From positions 4,134,086-4,198,085 of the forward strand of contig OZ025883.1 in NCBI GenBank assembly GCA_964019415.1: 64,000 bases of DNA. Reading direction: 5' to 3'. The translations under genes were made by a program, and so were the position numbers. Shown here piece after piece: positions 1-11,200 of this stretch (positions within the stretch are counted from its first letter, which is position 1; each line of letters opens with the position of its first letter). This DNA comes from Ianthella basta. Its lineage: Eukaryota; Porifera; Demospongiae; Verongiida; Ianthellidae. Below the pieces are notes generated by a model. It made no database searches and was not told where the DNA came from. It worked only from the letters and a program-made list of their open reading frames with translations.

Positions 1-71
1 TTTCCTCCGAGCCTGAAAGTGGCTACAACATTCCCTTTAACAGATGCCTTCTCTTGCTGCTGTTGTCTCAC

Positions 72-288
72 CGGTATCATGGCCTTCCTTCGTCCTTGGT
101 ATGCTTTCCTCACAGTTTCCCAAGACAATGTTCATATCTCTGTCGGTGCACAGGAGATCCCCAACGACAAACCTTCCGTCAGATAATTCAACTCGTAGCC
201 GCTTGTTCAGGAAGCCTCGCAGGGTCTCACGCTCATGATCGGTCACGACATCTTTGTCAGCCATTTTATTAAGTTGCGCAACTGACAT
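72..288 (-). CDS. NAA38: NAA38/LSMD1-like LSm protein, first exon (partial gene)
   Basis: The 72-residue exon reads MSVAQLNKMADKDVV and then an Sm fold: helix ETLRGFLNKRLRV, strand LSDGRFVVGDLLCTDRDMN and IVLGNCEE. The DGR..VG..LCTDRD.N pattern is characteristic of NAA38 (LSMD1, yeast Mak31), an auxiliary subunit of the NatC N-terminal acetyltransferase on ribosomes. The exon ends at a GTGAGA donor (position 72, phase 1) inside the Sm loop, so the second Sm motif must be encoded left of the window. Start chosen at 288, the first ATG; the ATG at MADKDVV, 8 codons later, is an alternative. A second copy lies at 47931-48147. Identification is from motif memory, not a search. Confidence 0.8.
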
Positions 289-299
289 GAAAATGCTGT

Positions 300-1330
300 G
301 TAATAATTATTTTTTCCAGGACGAAAATTTTGCGAATCTCTGTTGGAAAGGGTAATTCGTGATTTTATTTTCAAAATGGTCGCAAATTTTTATGTTGGTA
401 GCATATGCTAAAAGTATGGAATTATTGCACTTTGTATTCCATATAAAGGTGTAAAGCCTGAAATTTACATAAGAATATTTTTCTGGCATGAATGCCGACT
501 ACCTTGTGAACTTCCCGAAATTAATGACCCGCAAAAATTAGAGCTAACACAATATCAAATTAAACACTGGCCGTACATTTAGCTAAGCTGTGCTGGGAGT
601 ACACGGTTTTGCAAAGACAAATATAAAGCATAAATAGCCAAAGGCATTATTTTTTGGAGAATGCAGGTGTCTATTGGCACCAATGATAGGACTAAGGTTC
701 CAAGGATTATCATGTGTCTGGGAGTCAAGAGTAGTCCATTTTGCACTTGCTTGTAGAGATCTAGCAAGCCAGACCACGCTCTATGTGTATGATGATTAAT
801 TGACAGGTCAGGTCAGCTGGTAGCTGGTAGTGTTGCTCATTCAGGTCAATAATGACTGTGGTTTCCTTTGGGAGCCTCTCCAGCATGTGGTGATGAAAGG
901 TTTGAAACACACACGCACACGTGCATATGCTCACATTACTGTATGTGGCAAAACGAATTTGTGATATTTGCGAATTGGCCTAAGTTTTTTTGGTCGCAAA
1001 ACTTTGCAACATACTATATACTACAAAAACCAACCGATGATTTACTTATTTGTGATTACATGCTCATCTACTCATACAATCAGTATAAATCCCTCTACTC
1101 CATTGCATTCCTGGCATAATCACTCATCTAACTGTCATAGATTATACTCCACACGTAGCAAATACAAAAATAAATTTAATACATTATCAAGTGCCTGATT
1201 TATCTGGCAATACACTCCAAACTGTAGCAAACCAACGTTCTAGCTACATTGTACACACTAAGGCTCAACTACTTATGTATTATGGTGTTGCTTCCTAAGC
1301 TACCTAGAGTAGCTAGTATAACACTCTTTT
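300..1330. other. Spacer between NAA38 exon and NIDO/AMOP gene
   Basis: AT-rich, no supported gene. About 590-780 matches 48180-48320 in block C, so NAA38 and its upstream flank were duplicated together. From about 935 to the stop at 1331 the sequence matches 17100-17800 (block B) and 48780-49330 (block C). About 290 bp after the start codon (300-590) is missing in block C. Confidence 0.6.
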
Positions 1331-1647
1331 CTATGGGCTACAAGCTGATGAGGGGAACTTGGTGTGCGCAAAGTCAGTTGCCAGTAGGTTGTTCTCTGGT
1401 CTGACTTTGTAGTCTTGCCAGTTGCCTTCAATAATGTTGGGGCCCCCAAACCAGTCTCCAGCATAAATGCATGGTCCAGGGTGGCTGAATTTCCAGGTTA
1501 GTGGGAACCATGTTCCTGCAATGATCCTCTCTTTGGCAGTATTGGGATGAAGCACAATCTCATACATTTGTCTTCCTGTGACCAATGACAAGTCGTGACT
1601 GCCACACGAGAGTGGCTGTACTTCTGCAGGTACATTCCACAATTGAC
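1331..1647 (-). CDS. NIDO/AMOP gene exon 9: terminal ITIH_C-like exon
   Basis: Acceptor TATGCAG; the splice reads HGILG-QLWNVPAEV. It continues DLSLVTGRQMYEI, AGTWFPLTWKF, YAGDWFGGPNIIEGNWQDYK and stops (TAG, 1331-1333). Broken copies at 17809-18096 and in 49330-49768. Confidence 0.8.
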
Positions 1648-4600
1648 CTGCATACATGAAATTATTGGAGTCTATTGTGTCATATTTCATTCATGCATGT
1701 GTATAAATATTATGCTTCTGCACATAATAAACAATCATTTCATTTAGTCAATGGGTGATATGTAGCATAGTACAATATATATACTAACATATATACGGGA
1801 TATTATGACTAAAATATGTATTAGTTATAATACCTCCCTGAGGGATGTCGCTGATTTATAAGCACCCCCCCCCCTTGGGCGTTTCGCGCCCTCGAGCCTT
1901 GTGCTTATAAATCAGCAACATCTCTCAAGGAGGTGTTATAAGTGATTTATTTGCCGAACAAAGGGAAGCGTGGGCAAATGTTAATTGGTTTCTTGCCAAA
2001 TAAGGAAAGCACTAGGGAGAGCGGTCGAATCCAATGTATTAATTTTTCATTCTTTAGTCGAGCTAGCTAGCGAGGAGTCAAACGACTCAGGCAGAAATTG
2101 CCATACTCTACACTTCCGGAAACCTCTTCCTCTACGGAGGAGATGTCTTGCCCGCTCCTGCAACGCGATCGAAGGCGCCAACAAGACTTGGAGGGTGAAT
2201 TGTGTGTCGGCGGAAGGTGTGCTCGGCAGCATTGGAGGCGGAGGGAGTCAAGCTGGCTCAAAGGAATCTGACGGTGGGACAGCACGATGGATCGTTGATC
2301 ATGCAGCTGCAGCGGAACTGACCGTGATCTGAGTCTCTATTAATGGTTGGGTAGTTTAGAGTTACTGTATGCTTCATTGAACTGTTCTTGTGTTTGATCA
2401 GAATGCAAGCACTTGCATGTGAAGTGTTATTGCTATTGATTGAATCACACTGAACCTTATTAGATATTTTCGTGAACCCGGTTAGATAATCTTGCTCTCC
2501 AATAAGATATAATCGCTGTCTGATAAGAAATTGTCACCTCTGACTGCAAGTAGCACTATTATAGTCACTCGATAAACATAGCAACCACCTAGCAATGGCA
2601 AATAAAGGTAATATATATAGTTGCTATGCGCACAGTTGCAAGTAGCTGAATTTTGGCTGTGATGCAGAATGTTGCAAAATACGCATGCTGGACTCACCCA
2701 AAATGCCATGAGACTGTGGCAAAGCATCTGATACATGAATGTAGAGGTAATTCTGATTCACTGCAGCTCTTGATGGAACACAGGACACCTTGATAACTTG
2801 GGAGAATCGCTTTGTGCTCCCCTGCCTTGAAATCATCAGTGATTTATCTGCTGACTTAAACTCAAATTGGTATTGGCCAATCACTGAAGAGCTTGCACTA
2901 GCATTCACTCCATTGATTGTTGCAGAGCATTGCTGAGCTGTAAACACTATTTTGGTGCACTGTGATGTACTATTGTCAAGCAGTGTAATGCCCACAGCCG
3001 ATATGTGGGACATGCTTACACTGATGTAATACTGGACATTGACACTCATCCATGTATCTGAAAGCAAGCTAAAGGTGGGGCCATACTCCCCAAACATTCT
3101 GTAGCATATATACAGTTTTTCATGACTTTCATTTGCTAGCCTTTCTCTTGGTGGTGCAGTGACATTGAGTGGTGCAATAAGAAAGGTACTCTGAGTGAGT
3201 AAGTCAGCTTTACTGGTATCTGAAAAGCAAATTAATGAAATTTCCATTGATTAGCATGCGGTCATTGTATGAAATATACATAAGTGTTCTTTACCATTTA
3301 GTTGCAAGCTGTTCCCTTGGTTTGAAAAGATGAGTTCTACATGTGCAGAAAGAACAAAGTCAATGATTAAGTATTTAACTAGTGATTGTGTGTGAAGGTG
3401 ATAATTATATGACTCTTACTTCCATAATCAGGTGGAGTGTATCCTTGTGCAAAAGATCTCTTGAAGTACACTTGCTTATCATTTAGTATGCTCTGGCAAG
3501 TGGAATCTGGAAGTTGAAGTTCTTCACAGCATACAATGATTGGCCAAAGATCTTTTGAGTAATGCTCAAAATATCTCTTCCAGGGGTCCTCTTTTATATC
3601 AAGCCCACCACCTGTTACAGGTGTTAGTAAGACATTCCTGCTGTCATAGCAGCACTTACCAATAATTCGGCTTCCGTTACTGATGTCCCTGTAATATATA
3701 TCAAAGTAATGAATGACCATGTGCTATGCTGTTATACATAACAAATGTAATGCATGCAGTCATTTCTGAGTTGTCCATTATACAATCAGTCATGTGAGCA
3801 CGAGTTCAGTATTTAGCTATAATAGTAAAGTGCATTTTAGCATGTGGGGTGATGCCATGCAGTCTATTGAGGTGAAACATGATTCACAGTTACGATACTG
3901 TTCCTGTGATAGATGGAAAGTACTAATGGTGTATGTGGGGCTGAAATAATTGTACTGATTTCTATTGGCTAGCTCAGTTTACACACTACAGGTGCTTACC
4001 TTTGCAGGAAGCATTGCATAGCACCAGGGTTGAGATAGCAGTTGAATGCTTTATTTGGATTGGCAGGATTCACAATACATCTGGAATCGACAACAAGACT
4101 TGGGTCAAGAAAGGCCTGTCTCATTGTAGCAGGGCAGGGCATTCTGTTAATTTGGACTTTATCAAGTTTGGGTATGATGTTCTCACACTGTATGTTAGCC
4201 CTTGACACCTGCTGAGGGTCCTGTGACTTTGGTATGAATGCCACTAGTGGACTGCTTGCAAACATGTTAATGTTGGTTCCAATAACGGATACTTTGAAGA
4301 ACATCAGAACTGGAACTGGAGTGTTAATCTCCATCAGAGCAACAGTAGTGTCAAGAGCAACTACAGCAGCTTCTTCACTTAGGAGTGGCCGGAAATCCAA
4401 AGCACTGGAGTCCCTGACTGGCTCAACAAAAAACTCCCTGTCCAAATCAATTGTTTTCCATCCAGACTCCACTCCGTGGTTAGCAAGAGTGATGTTAGAA
4501 GACAAATAATGCATGGTGACATTTATTTCAATGTTGTCAGCCTGGAAAGGAATAACTTGGTCTCTGGCAAAATGTTCCTTCACTTTCCAGGTGATGCAAA

Positions 4601-7600
4601 ATCTTTCTCCAGTTTCCAGTACAGGTTTGCTCATAGGTATGCTGCAATCCAAGTCATCTTCTTGAGTCATCATCAGTGCACCTTCCATGAAAGGTCGAGG
4701 AGGATCTGTAAGAAATGAATTGGTCTAGAATCAAAAGTGTGAAGTGTAAAAGTGTCTAATGAATTTTTGTGAAAAGATGAACATAATTGACAGTGTTTTG
4801 ACTTACCTACTCTGTAATGTCCATTGAATGTACACACACCAGTTCTGTAATTAACAGTAAAGGTGACATTGAGCAGTCCTGCACTTTCAGGATGAAACAG
4901 AGGTACTGGGCAGATTGGTGTTGGCAATGCTGGTGTGAAAAAGCAATTCAGCTCTTCATCATCACCAAACACTATTATTGCTGTCCTGGCTTGGCGGTAT
5001 AAAGCGGTGGGAGGTCCACTGATCACAACAAAGCCTCCAGTGTGCACAGCTCCAAAGGATGGTGAGATGCTAATGGTTTCTGTAGCAAGAAAAGTGAACA
5101 AGTGTACATGACTGAACAGTTGACATACTGGCCACTGTATATAAGAATTATTCTTGATAATGTCATTGTGAAGGACAGTGCACTCTTGATGGTTAGGGTG
5201 ATTTTGAATCATAATTAATTAAACTCAACTAATAGAGAAAATTCCATTGCAGTCCAATGGGGAAACTCTGCAGCCATCATGGGGACAGCAGAGAAGGACT
5301 CTGGGTTTGGTGAGGGTAGTTGGGCAGATTGCATGTAATATTTCCTAATTTATGTTAATGTAATGTTTAATTTTATCTGACTTTCCATTTAGTACGTTAG
5401 TTAGTCTCGTACCCAGACCGCTTTCTCCCCTCCATTTTTATATTATGACGTAATCGGTCGGGGAGAAAGGGTCTGGCACATTTCCTATACAGGAGTTCTT
5501 CCACCCACGCAACCACAGACATGTAATTAAGCAAACATTCGCGCGAGGTAGTAAGCGTCAGGGGAGCAGAAATGCGAACGAAAGCCTTGCTTTCTCGCGT
5601 AGGATCGCTTGCTATGTTTCCAAGAAGAGTTCCCTGGCAAAGGAAAGGCTGAATCCAGCGCTTTAAGCAGCCTGAGTGTGCAGAAGTCGTCCATGGCATC
5701 AGAAAGAGTTCGATGCTTCTCTTATTGCGGACGAAAGCGGACAATAAGCTTGTCAGAGGACCTATAGGTACTACAACATGGGCCACCAATGGCTAAACAG
5801 CGAAGACAACCTGCGAAGATGGCCGTGTTATCGAAACTCCTGACTAAAACGCATTTTCCTTAGCAGATCGCCAAAATCGCCGACACCGGCTTGGAATTAG
5901 CCTTAACATAGCTTAGTCTGTGAGGTTCTTCACGAATCACCGCCCGCAATGCTGTAGGTTTTCGGTTTTCCGCCGTTCCGACAGTCCAGCGAGCTTTACG
6001 TTGGCAGTTAACATTCCTCACTGTGTCCGTACATTCCAGGTCATTAACGAACTCTCACATAGGTTATGTGCCAGACCCCTTCCCGTCCGCGTATGACGTC
6101 ACGATTAAATGGCCGCCGGCGGACGGGTGGGGTCTGGGTACGAGACTATACGTTAGTGTGTTCTGTATAAATAAGTAATTATTATAGCTATTCAATCATC
6201 ATTAATTCATTAATTTACATAATTGTGATTATTTCATTACTTCACCAATCTATTCTATTAAATAATTAAATTTGTCATATATAATATACTTGATTCTATT
6301 GAGCAAGTTTATTTTGAATACGCACTAGCACCCAGAAATTGCTTCTTTTCTTGCCTATAAAGTATTTCCAACAAACACAGATTGAACAAGTGAGGCTAAC
6401 TTCAAAATACATAATACACTTGCCTGGGGAACAAAGATTTCCAAAACCAAAGATAGGGAATGCAGGTCCAGTTGTGGAATCTTTGCAATTTTTGGTCATC
6501 AAATATGGGGGCTGTGTCTATCTGGTAGACATACTGCCCTTTCAGATTGCAGTCTCTCATGTTGGTATCATTCAGCACTTCAATGACAGTATCTGTCAAG
6601 GAATGGCTAAACGTTTTGAAATTCACACCATCTCCTGCATTGATCCCCACCATGGCTGGAGTCCCTCCAAATCCTTCAAACCCTCCACTGGCATCTCCAG
6701 TGACCCAGGTCAGTTTGGCATAGTTGAATATGGTGAATGAGAACAGCCGATCTGTTATGACAACCACTTGGAATGTGTTTCGCTGTAAAGATAGACATTA
6801 AATATGCGTATATATAAAATATATTGGATAGATGTTTTAACTTCAGTATCAATGGCTACTCTCTTACAATAAAAGTAATGACATAAATATCAATCTCTCA
6901 CTACTAGCCACACAAGTAATAAGTCGTTAAAATTAAAAGTGGAAACTTCGACTATGTATACGTATACTAATCTGAATGCATGGCTTCCTGTTTTCTTTGA
7001 ACTACTGTGCATTATTCATTTACTCTTCACAGTAGGTAGAAATTTAAAAAATTCTAGAAATTTGTCACCCCCAGTGCAGCAAAAATTTTGTCTTTTGAGG
7101 CAATTAGAACTGGAATGGAGAAGACCATTGAAGGTGACGAATATTTAGAGTTTTTGGACGAAGCATTAGAGCGAAGACGAAACATTAGAGTGTTGTTGGC
7201 AGACTTAGTTCCTAGGCTTTATTTCTTGACCCTCGCAGCCATATTGCAGGCATTTCCGACAAATATTTAGAACACTTCCTGTTCATGACGACTTACCTGC
7301 CGAAAGTGTCATAGAACCATGGGTAAATTATCCTCCTACTGTTTATCACAGCCATTCATGTGAGGCAGTACAATTTCTAAGCATACATGCGAGCCCTCTA
7401 TTTTGGATTGACTAGGGTGTGACATTTTGCGTGACATCACAGTGAAACGTCACTGTCCATGATGTTACACTATATAAATTGTCAGCCTTCTAATGGAGCA
7501 GCAGAGTCTTTAATTACTAATCCCTATTGAGTGCACGGCCTCATTGACCACTTGCACTTGCCTACAGAGTTTAGTGAGCATTTGCTGAATGTTCATATTA

Positions 7601-8699
7601 AATTATTATAACACCCACTATCAGTACAAATGTGCTATAGCAATGATATGGGGCAAAGGCTTTTATATTTGCAATTTGGCGTCACTTTGCACGTAAACAA
7701 AGGCCTAATTTAGAATTCTGTCATATTTAAAATCATTAAATCCCCTTAAGTTTGCCATATCACCAATGGTCTCTGGCACAGGGTGCCCAAAGTCCCCAAA
7801 CATTGTATTACATTATTTTATGGCTTCATTCCTCTTGTATTTTGCAACTTGCACATTATTTACAAATGCTTGCATGTAAGTGTTAATCATTCACAGCGAA
7901 ATGAATGCAGTTATAGGCTAGTGAAACATCTGATAGAGTAAGTTGTGATTTGAATAGCATTTCCACAACTTTCTACAACACACATCAAGGTATTAAAGAA
8001 ACTTTTCAATTGTACACATTATAATGACATTGTAGGGTTTAGCCAAACTCATGCCAAATGAAACCCTCCCCTACTCACCTTATCTCCATGCATGTCATAA
8101 TACCCCACTTCTTCCCATGTAGCAACAAGTGTCCATATCGGATTGAAGCGGGCAGCAGCCAACTGAAATCCTACTTTTGAGTCACCTACAACATTCTTTA
8201 TTGCAGTTAGGGTTGTTTCATCAGTGGCACTTCTGAAGAAAACTGTCCCAAGCCCTCCTCTGGTGTCTACATCAGCCCAGAATGGAGCTATGAAGGCCAC
8301 TCCCACTCCTGTGACACTGTCAGCTGCTTTGTGGGGAAAATCTTGGGGAGTAAAATCTGGAATTGGTGCTTCAAAGGAGATTAGACCATTGCTGTTTATC
8401 TGATGCAAGGGAAACATGTTGATTGTAAAATACACCTACGACTATGCCATTATACTGTGAATAAATTGCTGTATAATAATGTATGCTTAAAAATTGTACT
8501 GCCTCACATGAATAGTTGTGAAGACCCGGTCATAGAAGGGAAACCTCACTGGCACTGAAATGCTAGTGGTGTTGTCATCATTGGAGAAGAAGATGGAATC
8601 TCCATTGGCAGTCCCAAATGGAATGAATTTGTCAACACTCAGAGCAGTGCAGCCTACTGCCAAAAGGGACAGGAAGAACACAGCCCTTGAACAGATCAT
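1331..8699 (-). CDS. Secreted NIDO - IPT/TIG-like - AMOP - ITIH_C-like protein (nine exons)
   Basis: Nine minus-strand exons can be chained with GT-AG borders and matching phases (exons 1-3 and 4-9; the 3-to-4 link is open), about 960 residues. Order: signal peptide, NIDO domain (exons 1-3), IPT/TIG-like beta segment (exon 4), long beta-rich region (exon 5), AMOP domain (end of exon 5 and exon 6), then a region ending in HGILGQLWNVP and WF....IIEG.W.DY, which resembles the C-terminal domain of inter-alpha-trypsin inhibitor heavy chains (HGLLGQF and WF......LIDG...DY). NIDO and AMOP occur in extracellular or cell-surface adhesion proteins such as mucin-4 and SUSD2 relatives. No membrane anchor is visible, so it is probably secreted. 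The last two exons have broken copies in blocks B and C. Confidence 0.8.
1825..1941. mobile_element. 117-bp foldback element in the last intron
   Basis: Two arms of about 40 bp pair with few mismatches (TTATAATACCTCCCTGAGGG against CTCTCAAGGAGGTGTTATAA on the other side), separated by a C-rich, GC-rich loop. It looks like a MITE or other palindromic insertion. It is absent from blocks B and C, where the same intron is otherwise recognisable. Confidence 0.6.
1985..2332 (+). other. Unrecognised GC-richer ORF inside the last intron
   Basis: 115 codons are open on the plus strand in a stretch clearly GC-richer than the surrounding intron and rich in CpG. No family was recognised. It is also partly open on the minus strand. 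The same place in block B is shorter and lacks this stretch, so it is probably inserted or retained foreign sequence. Confidence 0.2.
2698..3219 (-). CDS. NIDO/AMOP gene exon 8: domain leading into ITIH_C-like tail
   Basis: Acceptor GCTTTTCAG, donor GTGAGT, 522 nt, phase 1-1. Beta-rich, with several N-glycosylation sequons (LNVT, DNST, VNAS) and a last motif SHGILG. A diverged, frameshifted copy is at 18404-18836 and a truncated one at 49981-50215. Confidence 0.8.
3295..3336 (-). CDS. NIDO/AMOP gene exon 7: 42-nt microexon
   Basis: Acceptor CACATGTAG, donor GTAAAG, phase 1-1, translated KLIFSNQGNSLQLN across the junctions. It is supported because it restores the frame between exons 6 and 8 and gives plausible sequence; a direct 6-to-8 splice (also phase 1) remains possible, so it could be an optional exon. 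Confidence 0.6.
3420..3688 (-). CDS. NIDO/AMOP gene exon 6: C-half of AMOP
   Basis: Joins exon 5 to read FLQRDISNGSR, then GKCCYDSRNVLL, GGGLDIKEDPW, HYSKDLWPIIVCCEELQLP and C..........Y..R..A..GYTPPDYG. The paired CCYD and CC, with the R......Y.PP tail, are AMOP hallmarks. Phase 2 in, phase 1 out at donor GTAAGA. Confidence 0.85.
4000..4705 (-). CDS. NIDO/AMOP gene exon 5: beta-rich linker and N-half of AMOP
   Basis: 706 nt, entered in phase 1 and left in phase 2. The first part (about 180 residues) is beta-rich without a family I recognise. The last 60 residues, from KLDKVQINRMPCPATMRQAF through DSRC and NCYLNPGAMQCF, follow the AMOP N-terminal pattern PCP......A......D..C.........C......QCF. 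The donor GTAAGC splits an arginine codon. Confidence 0.82.
4807..5079 (-). CDS. NIDO/AMOP gene exon 4: IPT/TIG-like segment
   Basis: Acceptor CTTGCTACAG, donor GTAAGT, phase 1-1, 91 residues. It begins ISISPSFGAVHTGGFVVISG, the consensus opening of an IPT/TIG fold (I..I.P..G...GG..V.I.G), and ends FTVNYRTGVCTFNGHYRV. Cysteines are present in CFF, PICP and GVC. Confidence 0.75.
5393..6157. mobile_element. 747-bp TIR element with 9-bp target duplication
   Basis: Element 5402-6148 has perfect 18-bp terminal inverted repeats, TAGTCTCGTACCCAGACC, and is flanked by TACGTTAGT on both sides (5393-5401 and 6149-6157). Each end also folds on itself: CCAGACC near the tip pairs with GGTCTGG about 75 bp inside. 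No transposase is encoded; a 130-codon minus ORF inside is probably incidental. The 9-bp duplication fits Mutator-like elements best. It sits between exons 3 and 4 of the NIDO/AMOP gene. The 59-bp hairpins at 17271 and 48927 share the termini. Confidence 0.85.
6402..6782 (-). CDS. NIDO/AMOP gene exon 3: end of NIDO (3' border uncertain)
   Basis: Acceptor TCTTTACAG at 6783. NTFQVVVITDRLFSFTIFNY, KLTWVTG, GFGGTPAMVGINAGDG and GQYVYQID complete the NIDO fold (TFQVVL.TDG..SF..FNY....W is the family pattern). Coding is convincing to about 6525; the frame stays open to 6402. No donor there gives the phase 1 that exon 4 needs. A GC-AG donor (CAG|GCAAGT near 6425) is in phase 2, so a further small exon may be missing between 6402 and 5079. 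Confidence 0.8.
   Translation of the reverse strand, partial: RNTFQVVVITDRLFSFTIFNYAKLTWVTGDASGGFEGFGGTPAMVGINAGDGVNFKTFSHSLTDTVIEVLNDTNMRDCNLKGQYVYQIDTAPIFDDQKLQRFHNWTCIPYLWFWKSLFPRQVYYVF
7035..7290. mobile_element. Fossil copy of the TA-flanked element found at 51405
   Basis: The stretch from AATTTGTCACCCCCAGTGCA through the repeated phrases ACATTAGAG and TATTTAGA is about 85% like the left and central part of the complete element at 51405-51973. The left end is eroded, internal sequence is deleted and the right end is cut off near CATGACGA. It lies in the intron between NIDO exons 2 and 3. Confidence 0.75.
8079..8399 (-). CDS. NIDO/AMOP gene exon 2: NIDO core
   Basis: Acceptor TTGCATCAG, phase 0 at both ends, 107 codons. 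It continues exon 1 as INSNGLISF, then IAPFWADVDTRGGLGTVFFR and WEEVGYYD. NNGLISF, APFWADVDT and G.V.YR are the diagnostic NIDO motifs. Donor GTGAGT after GDK. Confidence 0.88.
8508..8699 (-). CDS. NIDO/AMOP gene exon 1: signal peptide and start of NIDO
   Basis: The chosen ATG (8699) begins MICS followed by the hydrophobic core RAVFFLSLLAVGCTALS, a good signal peptide. An upstream in-frame ATG at 8780 would put 27 polar residues before it, so it is less likely. The mature part, FIPFGTANGDS to FPFYDRVFTTIH, is the usual entry into a NIDO domain. It ends at donor GTGAGG in phase 0. Confidence 0.8.
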
Positions 8700-10791
8700 G
8701 CTCTTTGCAGTACTGATTGGAGAAGCTACTGTTGTACTACCATTCAGTAGACTAAGTACACAATTAACTATCTTGAACACTGTGCAGTAATTTTAGCAAC
8801 TCCTCTTGTCGGTCCCTGAACATTTGCTCCGGTAACAGAGGACCTGCCGATATAACATTATATGAACCTGGAACAGATGCAGCCATGCACATGCTAAATG
8901 CATGTAACATGAACATATGTACTTGTAAATGTGATGGCATGAATGTCGTCTGGCCACTTCAGACTATTTTCACATGAGCAAAACAGAGGCCATATTGCTC
9001 CTGTACAAGTTGTAAACAACATTAAGCAAAATTAGACCTTGGTCTATGCATTTAGAGCTGCAAAATACAATCATGCATCTCTGTACTCAAGGACATGATG
9101 GTGTTCTATTCTAAGTCATGTACTGAGCAGAAATCAAAATACATGAGCAAGATAAATGAAGTGAGGGCTTCTCAGCTGGCTCAGGCATCAGTTGTGGCAA
9201 GGTTTTCAACCCTGTTGTGAAGCTGGTATTGGAGAACCAACCCTTTCTGATGAGCAAGATAGACAAAAGCATTGCATCGATCCTACCATCTTGATCAGTC
9301 ATGCCGGTCCTGGTGTACAGTCATACAATGTCATAAATTATGTTTATACAAATAGAGACACTGTAATCATGCCTGCAAATATAACCATGCATCTCTTGCA
9401 ATTGCTCATTGTCCTCCATCTCCCCTGTGGCCAAATGTAACCAATCTGGATCCATCCAACCAACCACCTCCACTGAGCTATACCTTGGACCCCACCTGTA
9501 TTGAGGTATTCTTTGAGCCCCACCTCTATCTAGCAATCACTTGGACCCCTCCTCCAAACAGTTTGCACTGTGGTCAATTTCATCAGTATATTCTGTGTGA
9601 TTGATCTGCTTGGATTCTCACAGACTTTGTTTAATTCCATCTTGGAGCATTATAGCCTGTGGCATGTGCTTTAGCTTTAGCCTTATGAAAATATATGCAT
9701 GGATGGAGCCTATATACTAGTTAACCTAGGTACCACTTATTACAGAATGAATCATGCAATTTAGTTATTTATTATTAATTAAATTAGCATTTTGCATGCA
9801 TGCTTATTTAGGGTGTACTGTATATTTAGCACTATTTAGTGTTTAAGCACTGTGTGTCAGAATCTGTACATGTAGTATTATTATTGTGGTTAATCTATTA
9901 TTGTATTTTATTATAATGTAAAGCACTTACATACACTCATACCATTATTACCTATTCATTGTACAGAATATAAATTATCATGCAATAATGTGGAATATTG
10001 ATAAGGCTTAAGGTTGTGCATGTGGTTGCAGGAGCACAGACGATTGAGGTTTCATGATCAAACTTATGCAGGCAGCATGTGTATGTAATGTACAGTTTCA
10101 CATTGTAACTTTGAATTTCCGTCCTGAATGTATGAACCTGATCTGTTGATTCGGTCCGGTGTACCAATCACTGTCTGCACCTCAAGTGTCAATAGTGGGA
10201 AGCAGCAAATAGTGAGTTTGGAAGTTGCAGGTAGATAGCTATGTACACATAGCTGCACATATACACCATACACACCATTATAGGTGAGTCTAAAATCAAA
10301 CCTATACAGTACAGTTCCTAGATACAGTGCAAGTTACAATATACACCACTAATCTAAAGTGAATAATTCAATATAATTAATATAACATTCTGGAGATTAG
10401 GAGGCCCTGGGGACTAGACACTCCATACTCCTAGGAAGTATGGGTTAATTGACAGATATTACATTAGCCGGAATCTTTATTTAGGCCTTCATTCCTGTGT
10501 GAGGTACCTCCAAATTGCTAATATTAATTCTCAAATTTTAACACTGCATGTATATGGAACATTTTGTCAACATTTTGTATAACATTGCATTAATGCAATA
10601 ATTGTGTGGGATAATATTATGTATGCAGAAAAGGAAACAAGCAATACTTGCTTAATGTAAGGCATAATTATAGATATATACAGTCATGCATACAGTAAAG
10701 TCTAATATTATACTACTTAGCTACATTAAATTAACAGCCAGCTACTGGAAATAGAAATAATGAAAAGTACCTAATTACCTAATTACCTAAA
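8700..10791. other. Upstream flank of the NIDO/AMOP gene and intergenic DNA
   Basis: No supported coding sequence. The proximal few hundred bases should hold the NIDO/AMOP gene promoter, but no clear TATA or initiator could be assigned. Short ORFs here are unremarkable. Confidence 0.5.
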
Positions 10792-11200
10792 CTACGGAAG
10801 AAGAATTCCTATGGTCCCCAGGACTGAGGCTGCGTTGCCTCGCTGCAAGACCACAGAGACCTGCTGCAGGATGAAAGAACGTGACTGCGCTTCATTAGAT
10901 ATTGCCCTGACTTGGCTTCCAATGTCTGCAAAGAAGTCCAGGGCATCAGTCCTAGTCTCCATGGCACCAGCTGTCTCCACCACAACCGCAACGGCCTTCT
11001 TCTTCTCTTCTGCCAATGCAGCCACAGCCCTAGCTTGCCTCCTTGGTGGCATGTGCTACGTGTGATGTAGTGAAGGTGTCCGTACATGTGGCATCCCAGA
11101 CTAGAGTACGCCCAGTCTTCCAGGGGATGATTGTCACCCCATCAGGTCTCTTGCCATCTGATCTGCAAAGCCCAGAGGGCTCCAACATTGAAGAATTGCA
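10792..11200 (-). pseudogene. Retroelement C-terminal fragment (non-LTR type), frameshifted
   Basis: On the minus strand: EPSGLCRSDGKRPDG, VTIIPWKTGRTLVWDATCTD, a frameshift near 11045, then ARAVAALAEEKKK, TDALDFFADIGSQVR and QRGNAASVLGT before a stop. The order RSDGKRPDG, PW..GR.LVWDATC.DT, AE..K, F..LG...R, VQRGNAASVLGT is the conserved tail downstream of reverse transcriptase in a retroelement family I know from cnidarian, sponge and lancelet genomes. Only this tail is present; no RT motif is found upstream. A 5'-truncated, dead insertion. Confidence 0.75.

Noticed and set aside
5397-5789. 130-codon minus ORF as a transposase
   Set aside because: Inside the 747-bp TIR element, no DDE or zinc-finger motif, and it runs into the inverted terminus.
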